In this document: piece after piece, positions 1-8,487 of the stretch | Position numbering within the stretch: the stretch's first letter is position 1 | Layout of the letters: each line of letters opens with the position of its first letter | Assembly: GCA_903862955.1 (NCBI GenBank) | Contig: CAIPAH010000030.1 | Location: forward strand, 292,748-356,612 | Length of the DNA: 63,865 bases | Source of the DNA: an uncultured Opitutia bacterium | GTDB taxonomy: Bacteria; Verrucomicrobiota; Verrucomicrobiia; Opitutales; Opitutaceae | Reading direction: 5' to 3' | Notes under the pieces: model-generated | Seen by the model: the letters and a program-made list of their open reading frames with translations, nothing else | What the model was told of the DNA's origin: nothing | Databases searched by the model: none | Made by a program: the position numbers and the translations under genes

Positions 1-398
1 GTGAGCACGCCGTTTTCGTAGGCCGCGCTGACCTGGTCGGCCGAGATTTCGGCGGGAATGGTCAGGGAGCGACTGGACGAGGCCGATTGCTCGGCCTGGC
101 CTTCACCCTGGGGCGTCTTGCGCACGGCGGTGATGGTCAGGGTGCCATCGGTCATCTCGACCTGAATATCAGCGCGATTTACGCCCGGGAGCTCGGCCCG
201 GACGAAGGCGTGGTTTCGGTCCTGATAGAGGTCGACCGGGAAACTCGCGCCGTCCGCAATGCCGGCAAAGGCAGGAAGCGAAGCGGCAAACAGGCGGTCG
301 ATTTCGGCCTCAAGGCCCACCCAGGGAGAGCGGGCAAAGCGGCTCGGCGCGGTGGCCAGGCTGCCGTAGGAAGGATAGGTATAGCGAACGATGTTCAT
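1..398 (-). CDS. Hsp20/alpha-crystallin small heat-shock protein (3' end outside window)
   Basis: Small heat-shock proteins hold unfolding proteins in the cytoplasm without using ATP. The reverse strand reads from an ATG at 398 and is still open at the window edge, giving 132 codons. After a variable N-terminal arm of about 45 residues comes an alpha-crystallin core: a PVDLYQD strand, then AFVRAELPGV and a TLTITAVRKT strand. The last part visible (LTIPAEISADQVSAAYENGVLT) is the classic Hsp20 ending, so only the final 10-20 residues are missing. No Shine-Dalgarno sequence is visible before the ATG. The family is clear; the exact C-terminus is not visible. Confidence 0.88.
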   Translation of the reverse strand, partial: MNIVRYTYPSYGSLATAPSRFARSPWVGLEAEIDRLFAASLPAFAGIADGASFPVDLYQDRNHAFVRAELPGVNRADIQVEMTDGTLTITAVRKTPQGEGQAEQSASSSRSLTIPAEISADQVSAAYENGVL

Positions 399-647
399 GG
401 TGATTTTTGTGGAGTGATGGTTGTCGGGCGAATGCCCTCCGGATGCTCTCCCTCTGCAGATGGGATGCCGGGCCCTTCAAATTGTTTATCAAGTTGGAGA
501 ATAAATAGTTGCATATAACAGGAGGCCCACGGACCGGGACGGAATGGCCAGTTTGAGTCGTCACACTCGGGTAAGAATTTCCCGCCCCGTTGCTGAACTG
601 CTACACCGTATGAAGCGTAGGCATACTCGCCAACCGGCTATCGCTCT

Positions 648-675
648 TTGGGGTTAATTGGATGAGGGTTATACC
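648..675 (+). promoter_or_regulatory. Possible sigma70-type promoter giving a near-leaderless transcript
   Basis: TTGGGG (648-653) and TATACC (670-675) are separated by 16 bases. Transcription would start at about 682, directly before the GTG at 684, so the mRNA would have almost no leader. Pattern match only. Confidence 0.3.
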
Positions 676-683
676 CTACTAAA

Positions 684-2780
684 GTGAATCTCTCCCAGTC
701 CAAGTTCCTTCGCTACTTCGCATCCTGCCTGACCCCGTTGGTCATGGCAGTGGTGATGCGTGCCGCGGGAGATAACTGGACGAGCACCACATCCAGCGCT
801 TGGAGCAAGGCCGGCAACTGGAGCTCAGGGACACCGACCAGCGGCAGCGTTGCCACTTTTAACACCGTGGCCGGATTGAAGTCGGTGATCACGCTCTCGG
901 CCGGCTCCACCGCCAATTCGCTCGTCTTCAGTGCCGCCGGCGGCGCCAACGCCTACACCTTTGACACCTCCGGGACCGTCAACGCCAACACCCTGACGCT
1001 CACTTCGGGCATCACCAACTCCGCCGCAGCCACGCAGACGTTCTACAACGCCTTCGCGCTGGCCGGAAACCAGACTTGGAACGCCGGCTCCGGTGCACTG
1101 GTGTTCAACGGCAACGTGAACCTCGGTGCCGGCGCCAAATCCTACGCCCTGTCCATCAATGGCGCCAACACCGTCTCCGTGGCCGGCGTGATCGCCAACG
1201 GCGGCACCTCCGCCGGCAGCCTCACCTACGCCGGCACCGGCACCCTCACCCTCTCCGGCGCCAACACCTACACGGGCGCCACCAACATCAACTCCGGCAC
1301 GCTCCTCTTCGGCGCCAGCAACGTCCTCTCCGCCAGCACCGCCCTCTCCATCGCCAGCGGCGCCACCGTGGACCTCGGCTGGGGTCACTCTGCGACCGTC
1401 GCCTCCCTCGCCGGCGCCGGCACCCTCGATCTCAAGGGCGGGCCCTTCACGGTCGGCGACGCCACCAACACCACGTTCTCCGGCACGATCATCGACAGCG
1501 GCGGCTACGGCAACTTCGTCAAACAGGGCTCCGGCACCCTCACGCTTTCCGGTGCCAACACTTTCAACGGCGTCACCACCATCAACGCCGGCGCACTCAA
1601 CCTCCAAAGCAACACCGCCCTCGGCACCTCGACCTCCGGCAACACCATTGCCAGCGGCGCGGCGCTGCAGCTGCAGAACAACATCTCCGTCACCAAGGCT
1701 TCCTTCGGGATCTCCGGTTCAGGCCTCGGCTCGACGGGCGCAATCCGCAACCTCAGCGGCAACAACACCCTCAACTCCGCCCTCGCCCTCAACGCCAGCA
1801 CCACCCTCGGCGCCGACGCCGGCACGCTCACGATCACGGGCGACGTCAACCTCGGCTCCAGCCAAACCCTCACCACCACCGGCGCAGGCACCATCAATCT
1901 CAGCGGTGCCCTCAACGGCTCCAGCGGTGTCACCCAGGCCGGCCCCGGCACCCTCGTGTTCTCGGGTTCCACCGCCAACTCCCAAACGGGCACGACTGCC
2001 GTCAACAGCGGCACGCTCCAGCTGAACAAGACCGCCGGCACCAACGCCATCGGCGGCGGCGCACTCACGATCGGCGACGGCCTCGGCGCGGCCAATTCCG
2101 CCACGGTGGTCCTTCTCGCCTCCAACCAGATCGCCGACTACGCCGGCCTCGTCACCATCAACTCCGACGGCCGCCTCAACCTCAACAACCAGTCCGAATC
2201 GATCAACACCCTCGCCGGCACCGGCTCGATCGCGTTTGGCACCACCGGTTACCTCGGCGTCGGCGTCAACTCGGGCTCCTCCACCTTCGGCGGTTCGCTC
2301 ACCGGCACCGGGGTCCTGGAAAAACTCGGTTCCGGCACCCTGACGTTCAATTCCTCCTTCAACTTCAGCGGCGAGCTGCGCCTTTCGAGCGGCACCGTCG
2401 TCCTCGCCGGCATCACCGCCACCGTCGGCGTCCTCCACATCACCGGCAACACCATCCTCGATTTCGGCAACTCCTCCGCTTCGCTACTCAATGCCACCAC
2501 GCTGCTCATCGACTCCGGCGTGTCCCTCACGATCACGAACTGGGTCAACGGCACGGATTTCTTTTACGCGCAGAATTTCACGGGCGCGCTGCCGGACACC
2601 CGCGGGACGACGCCGATGAACCAGGTCACGTTCACCGGCAGCAGCAACAACGACACCTCCTGGCAGGGATACGATCACCAGATCACCCCCGCGCCGGAAC
2701 CGTCGACCTATGGCGCCCTCTTCATCGGCCTGAGCCTCGGACTCGTCGCCTGGCGGCGCCGCCACCCGCGCTCCGCCTAA
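684..2780 (+). CDS. PEP-CTERM-anchored autotransporter-type beta-strand repeat protein
   Basis: A 698-residue exported protein. Residues 1-27 form a signal peptide with a basic start and a hydrophobic core (CLTPLVMAVVM). Most of the rest is Gly/Ala/Ser/Thr/Asn-rich and repeats the form GTLTLSGANTYTGATNINSGTL, the autotransporter-associated beta-strand repeat, which predicts a long beta-helix. The C-terminus (about 669-698) is a textbook PEP-CTERM signal: PEPSTYG, a hydrophobic helix, then WRRR. PEP-CTERM proteins are normally cut and sorted by an exosortase, which is not in this window. The GTG at 684 is forced, because an in-frame stop lies at 663 and no later start keeps the signal peptide. 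No Shine-Dalgarno is present. A role in the outer surface or extracellular matrix is inferred. Confidence 0.9.
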   Translation: MNLSQSKFLRYFASCLTPLVMAVVMRAAGDNWTSTTSSAWSKAGNWSSGTPTSGSVATFNTVAGLKSVITLSAGSTANSLVFSAAGGANAYTFDTSGTVNANTLTLTSGITNSAAATQTFYNAFALAGNQTWNAGSGALVFNGNVNLGAGAKSYALSINGANTVSVAGVIANGGTSAGSLTYAGTGTLTLSGANTYTGATNINSGTLLFGASNVLSASTALSIASGATVDLGWGHSATVASLAGAGTLDLKGGPFTVGDATNTTFSGTIIDSGGYGNFVKQGSGTLTLSGANTFNGVTTINAGALNLQSNTALGTSTSGNTIASGAALQLQNNISVTKASFGISGSGLGSTGAIRNLSGNNTLNSALALNASTTLGADAGTLTITGDVNLGSSQTLTTTGAGTINLSGALNGSSGVTQAGPGTLVFSGSTANSQTGTTAVNSGTLQLNKTAGTNAIGGGALTIGDGLGAANSATVVLLASNQIADYAGLVTINSDGRLNLNNQSESINTLAGTGSIAFGTTGYLGVGVNSGSSTFGGSLTGTGVLEKLGSGTLTFNSSFNFSGELRLSSGTVVLAGITATVGVLHITGNTILDFGNSSASLLNATTLLIDSGVSLTITNWVNGTDFFYAQNFTGALPDTRGTTPMNQVTFTGSSNNDTSWQGYDHQITPAPEPSTYGALFIGLSLGLVAWRRRHPRSA

Positions 2781-2794
2781 CGTCTTCCCCTGCA

Positions 2795-2817
2795 GGGGCG
2801 CGGGCTCGTTGCGCCCC
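2795..2817 (+). terminator. Stem-loop after the PEP-CTERM gene
   Basis: GGGGCGC (2795-2801) pairs perfectly with GCGCCCC (2811-2817) across a 9-base loop, 15 bases after the stop codon. There is no T-run, so it may end or stabilise the transcript rather than act as a strong intrinsic terminator. Confidence 0.35.
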
Positions 2818-2902
2818 AGGACCCCGCCGGCCACCTGCCTTATGCCGGAAAAAGTCCGTGCCCCGCGGCGCCTTCCATGGTTCAGTGCCCGTCCTTTCCC
2901 GC

Positions 2903-4051
2903 ATGACCTTCGACTTTGATACCCCCGTGCCGCGCGCGGGCACCGACTCGCAAAAATGGCAGAAATACGCCGGCCGCGACGTGCTGCCAATGTGGGTCGC
3001 GGACATGGATTTCAAGTCACCCCCCGCCATCACCGCCGCGATTCAGGCGCGCGTGGCGCAGGGAATTTACGGCTACGCCCGGCCCGTGAAGTCCACGCCC
3101 GACACCGTCGTGGCCGCCCTCGAGCAACGCTACGGCTGGAAGATCGAGGCGTCGTGGCTGGTCTGGCTGCCCGGCCTGGTCGTCGGCCTCAACGTCGCAG
3201 CCCAGGCCTTCGCCGCTGTCGGCGAGGAAGTTCTCACGCTCACGCCGGTTTACCCGCCGTTCATGTCTGCACCCAAAAACTCCGGCCGCGTGCCGGTGAC
3301 CGTGCCGTTTTCCCTCGAGGCGGGGCGCTGGAGGATCAATTGGGACGCGCTTGAATGCGCCGTCACTCCGCGCACGAAGCTGTTTTTCCTCTGCAACCCG
3401 CACAACCCGATCGCGCGCGTCTGGCGGCGCGACGAACTCGAGCGCCTCGCGGAGTTCTGCCTGCGGCACAAGCTCGTGCTCTGCTCGGACGAGATTCACT
3501 GTGATCTCATCCTCGACCCGGCCCTGCGGCACATCGCGACGGCGACGCTCTCCCCGGAAATCGCCGCGCGCACCATCACGTTCATGGCGCCGAGCAAGAC
3601 CTACAACATCCCCGGCCTCGGCACGTCGCTCGCCATCATTTCCGACCCCGCGCTGCGCGCGCAGTATGTGCGCGCCACCGCCGGCATCGTCGCGGAAGTG
3701 AACACCTTTGGCTTCACCGCCTGCGAAGCCGCCTACCGCGACTGTGAAGACTGGCGTCAGGCGCTGCTCGCCTACCTGCGCGGTAATCGTGACTATCTCC
3801 TCGATTTCCTCGTGCGCGAACTTCCCGCGATCACGGTCGAGGCACCGATGGAGGCGACCTACCTGGCGTGGCTCAACGTCACCGCCCTCGGCCTGAAGGA
3901 CCCCATCGCGCATTTCGAAAAGCATGGCGTCGGCCTGAGCGACGGCGCCTTCTTCGGCGCGCCCAAGGGCCACTACGTCCGCATCAACCTCGGCTGCACC
4001 CGCGCCACCCTCACCGAAGCCCTCCGCCGGATGAAGACGGCCTTGGCGTAG
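2903..4051 (+). CDS. PatB/MalY-type PLP-dependent C-S lyase (cystathionine beta-lyase family)
   Basis: A fold-type I aminotransferase-like enzyme of 382 residues, the normal family length. PatB/MalY proteins cleave C-S bonds of cystathionine and related cysteine conjugates using pyridoxal phosphate. Typical N-terminal sequence LPMWVADMDFKSPPAI is followed by GIYGYARP. Cofactor residues are visible: the Asn of FFLCNPHNPIARVW, the Asp of DEIHCDL, the Schiff-base Lys at about 232 in SKTYN, and the carboxylate-binding Arg in RINLG near the C-terminus. The ATG at 2903 gives the usual family start; the frame stays open upstream but reads low-complexity Arg/His-rich sequence antiphase to the PEP-CTERM gene. 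Methionine metabolism or sulfur recycling is the likely role; the substrate cannot be told from sequence. Confidence 0.88.
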   Translation: MTFDFDTPVPRAGTDSQKWQKYAGRDVLPMWVADMDFKSPPAITAAIQARVAQGIYGYARPVKSTPDTVVAALEQRYGWKIEASWLVWLPGLVVGLNVAAQAFAAVGEEVLTLTPVYPPFMSAPKNSGRVPVTVPFSLEAGRWRINWDALECAVTPRTKLFFLCNPHNPIARVWRRDELERLAEFCLRHKLVLCSDEIHCDLILDPALRHIATATLSPEIAARTITFMAPSKTYNIPGLGTSLAIISDPALRAQYVRATAGIVAEVNTFGFTACEAAYRDCEDWRQALLAYLRGNRDYLLDFLVRELPAITVEAPMEATYLAWLNVTALGLKDPIAHFEKHGVGLSDGAFFGAPKGHYVRINLGCTRATLTEALRRMKTALA

Positions 4052-4064
4052 GATTGGGAATTGG

Positions 4065-4141
4065 AAGGAGAAGCCAGGAAGCCAGGAAAAATGCCGTGAT
4101 CTCCTGGCGTAACCTGCTTCCCCGTTTCCCGGCTTCTCCTT
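4065..4141. repeat. Nested inverted repeat, CCAGGAA-type element
   Basis: AAGGAGAAGCC (4065-4075) pairs perfectly with GGCTTCTCCTT (4131-4141), and inside it GCCAGGA (4081-4087) pairs with TCCTGGC (4102-4108). It fills the gap between the lyase and dus genes. A relative with the same CCAGGAA core lies at 52695-52763. Confidence 0.7.
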
Positions 4142-4164
4142 AAAATCTCGCTCAATCCCCTGCC

Positions 4165-5271
4165 GTGCGCCTCGGTTCCTACGAGCTCTCCTCGAACCTC
4201 TTTCTCTCGCCGCTGGCGGGATACACCAACCTGCCCATGCGCGAGACCGTGCGCGAACTCGGCGGGCTGGGCTGGGCGACGACCGACCTTGTCAACGCGC
4301 GCTCGCTCCTCGAACGCAACGCCACCGCGCTCAAGCTCGTCGCCACGTCGGCCGCCGACCGCCCGCTCGCGATTCAACTATTCGGCAGCGTGCCGGAGGA
4401 GATGCGCGACGCCGCCGTGATGTGCCAGGAACTCGGCGTGGAGTCCGTCGACATCAACATGGGCTGCCCGGTGAAGAAGGTCGTCAAGATCGGCGGCGGT
4501 TCGGCCATGATGACCGAGCTCACCAAGACCGCCGCGCTCGTCCGTGGCATGATCGACGCCGTGAAGATCCCAATCACGGCCAAGATGCGGCTGGGCTGGG
4601 ACGACGACAACCTCACCGCGCCCGATCTCGCGCGCGTGCTCGAGGACACCGGCGTCGCCGCCATTTTTGTGCACGGCCGCACCCGGGCGCAGGGCTTCAG
4701 CGGCAGCGTCAATCTCGCCGGCATCCGCGCCGTCGTGACCGCGGTGAAGTCCATTCCCGTCATCGGCAACGGCGACGTCACCACGCCGGAGGCCGCCAGG
4801 CACATGCTCGACGAAACGGGCTGTGCCGGCGTGAGCATCGGTCGCGGCGCATTTTACGATCCGTGGATTTTCCGCCGGACGGACCACTATCTGCGCACCG
4901 GCGAGCTCACTCCCGAGCCGGGCTTCGCGGAGCGCGTGCGCGTGCTGCGGCGGCATTTCGAGCGCTACGTCGCGTTCTACGGCGAGGAAAACGGCGCCAA
5001 GCTCTTCCGCAAGGTCGCGCCCTGGTATGCCAAGCGCTTCGGCCCGGCCAAGGACTTCAAGCGCCGCATCATCACGATCCGTTCGCGATCCGATTTCGAG
5101 GCCGCCCTCGCCGACTACACCGCGTGGCGCGCGCCGTTCTGCGACGCCGCCGGCGAACTCCTGCCGAAATACCAGCCCGGCCCGATGGTCGCATCGTTCA
5201 TGCGCGAGCCGGGCGCGCCCGAGGAGCGCAGCTCCATCCCCGTGCCCAAGGGCCCGGTCGAAGTCTGGTAA
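4165..5271 (+). CDS. dusB: tRNA-dihydrouridine synthase, DusB-like
   Basis: FMN-dependent enzyme that reduces uridine to dihydrouridine in tRNA. The 368 residues form a TIM barrel beginning with LSPLAGYTNLPMR, the usual FMN-site opening. The catalytic cysteine is C101 in MGCPVKKVVKIGGG, the barrel contains KMRLGWDDDN and VHGRTRAQGFSG, and GNGDVTTPEAA followed by SIGRGAFYDPWIF gives the phosphate-binding part. The C-terminal helical tRNA-binding domain is present. The start is GTG at 4165; no Shine-Dalgarno is obvious. DusB is the best guess among Dus subfamilies (GCPVKK and the length fit), but the subfamily is inferred. Confidence 0.88.
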   Translation: MRLGSYELSSNLFLSPLAGYTNLPMRETVRELGGLGWATTDLVNARSLLERNATALKLVATSAADRPLAIQLFGSVPEEMRDAAVMCQELGVESVDINMGCPVKKVVKIGGGSAMMTELTKTAALVRGMIDAVKIPITAKMRLGWDDDNLTAPDLARVLEDTGVAAIFVHGRTRAQGFSGSVNLAGIRAVVTAVKSIPVIGNGDVTTPEAARHMLDETGCAGVSIGRGAFYDPWIFRRTDHYLRTGELTPEPGFAERVRVLRRHFERYVAFYGEENGAKLFRKVAPWYAKRFGPAKDFKRRIITIRSRSDFEAALADYTAWRAPFCDAAGELLPKYQPGPMVASFMREPGAPEERSSIPVPKGPVEVW

Positions 5272-5298
5272 GCGCCCATGTTTCTGGGTTCCTGCTTG

Positions 5299-5324
5299 CC
5301 CGCCATAGCCTTGGCGACGGCGGG
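5299..5324. repeat. Small intergenic hairpin
   Basis: CCCGCC (5299-5304) pairs with GGCGGG (5319-5324), with a second short pairing CGCC/GGCG inside. It lies between dus and marC and may act as a terminator or be a remnant of a palindromic element. Confidence 0.35.
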
Positions 5325-5396
5325 GCTTCCGGCTTAACCTGGCCCGCGCATCCGCCTTTGCATCGCGGGGAATTTTTTGCCTGACTCCGCGGTCCC

Positions 5397-6077
5397 ATGG
5401 TCACGGTCTCGCATTTCTGGCAGCTCATCCTCGGCACGGTCATCGCGTTGCTCCCGCTGATCAACCCGCTCGCCGCGGCGCCGACGTTCCTCGCGATCAC
5501 CGAGGGCGACACGCATGCGCGCCGGCTCCAACAGCTCCGGATGGCCTGCGTCTACATGGTCATCATCCTGGTGAGTTTTCTCATCGGCGGCACGTTCATC
5601 ATGGGCTTCTTCGGCATCTCGATCCCCGGCCTGCGCATCGCCGGCGGCCTGCTCGTGGCTGGCATCGGCTCCGGGATGCTCGTCGCCGCCCCGCGCGGCG
5701 CGGTCGAGGATGAAAAGGCCCGCGCGGCCGCCCGGGCCAAGCGCGACATCTCGTTCTCGCCGCTCGCCATGCCCATGCTCAGCGGACCCGGCTCCATCGC
5801 CGTCACGCTCGGCTTTATCTCGCTCGCCAACCACTGGATCGACTACGTCGCCATCATCCTCGGCATCCTGATCGTCGCCGCCGTCACCTACGCCACACTG
5901 CGCCTCTCGGGCAAGATCGTGACGGTCATCGGCGTAAACGGCATGAACGCCCTGACCAAGATCATGGGCTTCCTGCTGCTCTGCGTCGGCATCCAGTTCA
6001 TCGTGAACGGCGTGCTGGGCGTGGCCACCGACCCCGACCTGATCCGCGCCATCCGCGACGCCGCGCTGGCGCACTGA
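5397..6077 (+). CDS. MarC-family integral membrane protein
   Basis: A 226-residue inner-membrane protein with about six hydrophobic helices. The N-terminus carries the MarC pattern LLPLINPLAAAPTFLAIT, and the centre has SPLAMPMLSGPGSIAVTLGF, the second conserved half; together they give the inverted-repeat structure of the family. The loop between (EDEKARAAARAKRDI) is charged and probably cytoplasmic. MarC proteins (UPF0056) were once linked to multiple antibiotic resistance, but that link was not upheld and their transport activity is unknown. The glycosidase gene follows after 10 bases, so the two may be cotranscribed. Confidence 0.9.
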   Translation: MVTVSHFWQLILGTVIALLPLINPLAAAPTFLAITEGDTHARRLQQLRMACVYMVIILVSFLIGGTFIMGFFGISIPGLRIAGGLLVAGIGSGMLVAAPRGAVEDEKARAAARAKRDISFSPLAMPMLSGPGSIAVTLGFISLANHWIDYVAIILGILIVAAVTYATLRLSGKIVTVIGVNGMNALTKIMGFLLLCVGIQFIVNGVLGVATDPDLIRAIRDAALAH

Positions 6078-6087
6078 GTTTTCCTCC

Positions 6088-8487
6088 ATGACCCGCTCCA
6101 CCCCGTCGCCTTCGCGTGAAGAGAAGATTTTCGGCCGCGCCCAATGGATCTGGCCGGATGATTTCCGCTGGGACCTGCACAACTGCTACGTCCTGTTCCG
6201 CCGCGAATTCACGCTCGACCACGTGCCCCGCCGCGCGCCGCTGTTCATCACGGCGGACCAGTCGTATCAGCTGTATGTGAACGGCGCCTTTGTCGGTCGC
6301 GGCCCTGCGCGCGGCTACCAATCGCACTGGCCATATGACGAGATCGACCTTGCGCGCTGGCTGGTGCCCGGCCGCAACGTCCTCGCCATCCGCGCCTACA
6401 ATCCCGGCGCGAGCAATTTCCAATACGTCTCGCAGAGCTACGCGGGCCTCCTCGTTTCCGCGACGTGGGGCAGTGTGCGTCTGCAGACCGACCGTGACTG
6501 GAAATGCCTCCGCCAGCCCGGCATTCGCCGCGACATGATACAGACCAGCCTGCAGCTTTTCTTCCAGGAGAACTTCGACGCCCGGTCGGGTCCGCTCGAC
6601 TGGATGAATCCCGATTTCGATGACTCCGCCTGGGTCAGGCCGCTCGGCCAGCGCTGGAATTCCCTGCCGTGGGCGAGCCTCGAGCCGCGCGGCATCCCGG
6701 CGCTGTTCGAGGAAGCCTGGCGGCCGGGCGAGGTGATCGGCGTCGGCGAGGGAACCTGCGGCGCCGGCTGGGAAGAGGCGCGCAATCTCTACCTGCTGCG
6801 GCAAAACGAGGATCACACGCACACGCCGGTGGCCGCCAAGCTCGACACGCCCGCGGCGGCCGACGCGCCGGTGGGCCTGTTTGCCGCGGGCTTGGAAATT
6901 TCCCCGACCGGCCCGGGGCGGTTCCGCAGCTACCTGCTCGACGTCGGCAAGCCCGTGGTGGGAAATTTTTCGCTCTCGATCGGCGGCGCGCGCGGTGGCG
7001 AGGTGATTGACCTGGTTTACACCGAGGTGATCGACCCAGAAAAACTGGAACCGGAGTTGCGCTTCCCCGACGGCAGCCGCGTGGCGTTCGCGGGACGGCT
7101 GACCTGCCGGCCCGGACGCACGGAGCACATGTTTTATCACCTGATCGGCTTCCGGCACGTGATGATCGTGGTGCGCAATTCCACCGTCCCGCTGCATATC
7201 GCGCCCTGCCTGCGCCGGACCGGCTATCCGCTGGTGCGCCGCGGGAGTTTTCAAAGCTCCGATCGCACGCTGGAGCAAATCTGGGAAACCTGCGCGTGGT
7301 CGCAGCAGAACTGCATGCTCGACGCCTACGTGGACACGCCGTGGCGCGAGCAGGCGCAGTGGTGGGGCGACGCGCGCGTGCAGGCGTGGAACACGTTTCA
7401 CCTGAGTGGTGACGCGCGTCTCTTCCGGCGCGGCATTTACCAGATCGGCGGGCAAACCACGGCCGACGGTGTCACCTACGGCCACGCGCCCACGATGGGA
7501 CACAACTGCGTGCTGCCGGATTTCACGCTCATTTGGATCCTCACGCAGTGGGACTACTACTGGCAGACCGGCGACCTCACGCCGTTTCGCGATCAGCGCG
7601 CCGTCATCGAGCGCGCGCTCGCCTACTTCGACGCGCACACGGGCAAAGAGGGACTCGTGCACTACGACCCGCGTTACTGGCTGTTTCTCGACTGGACGGA
7701 CCTGCCGAAGGACGGCGCCTCCACCGTTTACAATCTTTGGCTGATGATCGCCCTCGAGCGACTGGCCGCGATGCACCGGCTCAACCGCGACCCAGCCGCC
7801 GCCGCCCGCTGCGAACGCCGCGCGCGCGACCTGCGCAAGCGCCTCGGTGCATTCGTCAACCGCGAGGGCTTGCTGCGCGATGGTCTCGACGCCAAGGGCA
7901 AGGTTCTCTCCAGCACTTCGCCCCACGCGCAAACGCTGGCGCTGATGTCGAATCTCGCCCCCGCCGGCGCGGCCGCGCAGGAGCAGTTCCTGCTCAATTA
8001 CCTGCGCGACGAGTCCGGCCACACGGTCAAGCCCAGCGCTTATTGGATCACCTACGTCTACTCCGTGCTCGCCACGCGCGGTCACGGAGCGGAGATCGTG
8101 GCCCACCTGCGCCCGCGCTGGGAGCCAATGGTCGCGTATGGGTCGACCTTCGAGCTGTTCCGCGATCACCCGGAGTTTCAAATCAGCCATTCGCATGCCT
8201 GGTCAGCACACCCGCTGTTTCACCTCATGCAGATCATCGGCGGCGTGCGCCAAGCGGCCCCGCAGTGGAAACGCGTGGAATTTTCGCCGGTGTTCGTCGG
8301 CAAGACGGGCGGCTGCACGGTCCCCACCCCGGCGGGTCCCATCACGAGTGCCTGGCGGCGTAACGGTGCGGAAGCGGAGGTCGAGCTTTCCCTACCGCGC
8401 GGCGTAAGCGCCACGGTCACGCTGCCGGGCGTCACGTCAAAGCGGGTGACCGGCAAGCACCACTGGCGCGTGGCGTTGGCTCAGTAA
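6088..8487 (+). CDS. GH78-like alpha-L-rhamnosidase (six-hairpin glycosidase)
   Basis: A 799-residue enzyme with the architecture of family 78: an N-terminal beta-sandwich (AQWIWPDDF, ITADQSYQLYVNGAFVGRGPARG, YNPGASNFQYV), a second beta domain, an alpha/alpha-barrel and a short C-terminal beta domain. The barrel carries DTPWREQAQWWGDARVQ at about 416-432, which corresponds to the acidic catalytic motif of GH78, and HSHAWSAHPLFHLMQ near the end, the usual closing motif. No signal peptide is visible, so it is predicted to act on imported oligosaccharides or glycosides. It ends inside the convergent downstream gene, with a 7-base overlap. Substrate is inferred; an uncharacterised six-hairpin glycosidase is the alternative. 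Confidence 0.82.
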   Translation: MTRSTPSPSREEKIFGRAQWIWPDDFRWDLHNCYVLFRREFTLDHVPRRAPLFITADQSYQLYVNGAFVGRGPARGYQSHWPYDEIDLARWLVPGRNVLAIRAYNPGASNFQYVSQSYAGLLVSATWGSVRLQTDRDWKCLRQPGIRRDMIQTSLQLFFQENFDARSGPLDWMNPDFDDSAWVRPLGQRWNSLPWASLEPRGIPALFEEAWRPGEVIGVGEGTCGAGWEEARNLYLLRQNEDHTHTPVAAKLDTPAAADAPVGLFAAGLEISPTGPGRFRSYLLDVGKPVVGNFSLSIGGARGGEVIDLVYTEVIDPEKLEPELRFPDGSRVAFAGRLTCRPGRTEHMFYHLIGFRHVMIVVRNSTVPLHIAPCLRRTGYPLVRRGSFQSSDRTLEQIWETCAWSQQNCMLDAYVDTPWREQAQWWGDARVQAWNTFHLSGDARLFRRGIYQIGGQTTADGVTYGHAPTMGHNCVLPDFTLIWILTQWDYYWQTGDLTPFRDQRAVIERALAYFDAHTGKEGLVHYDPRYWLFLDWTDLPKDGASTVYNLWLMIALERLAAMHRLNRDPAAAARCERRARDLRKRLGAFVNREGLLRDGLDAKGKVLSSTSPHAQTLALMSNLAPAGAAAQEQFLLNYLRDESGHTVKPSAYWITYVYSVLATRGHGAEIVAHLRPRWEPMVAYGSTFELFRDHPEFQISHSHAWSAHPLFHLMQIIGGVRQAAPQWKRVEFSPVFVGKTGGCTVPTPAGPITSAWRRNGAEAEVELSLPRGVSATVTLPGVTSKRVTGKHHWRVALAQ

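Noticed and set aside
1076-4051. A 991-codon open frame spanning the PEP-CTERM gene and the C-S lyase
   Set aside because: The first 600 codons are Arg/His/Pro-rich and antiphase to the PEP-CTERM gene; only the part from 2903 is a real protein.
5998-8196. A 732-codon open frame antisense to the GH78-like gene
   Set aside because: Shadow; Arg/Ala/Val-rich, no domain, and the glycosidase motifs are clear on the plus strand.
8214-8228. parS half-site TGTTTCAC in the GH78-like gene
   Set aside because: The right half does not match; only one arm is present, and it is in conserved coding sequence (LFHLM).
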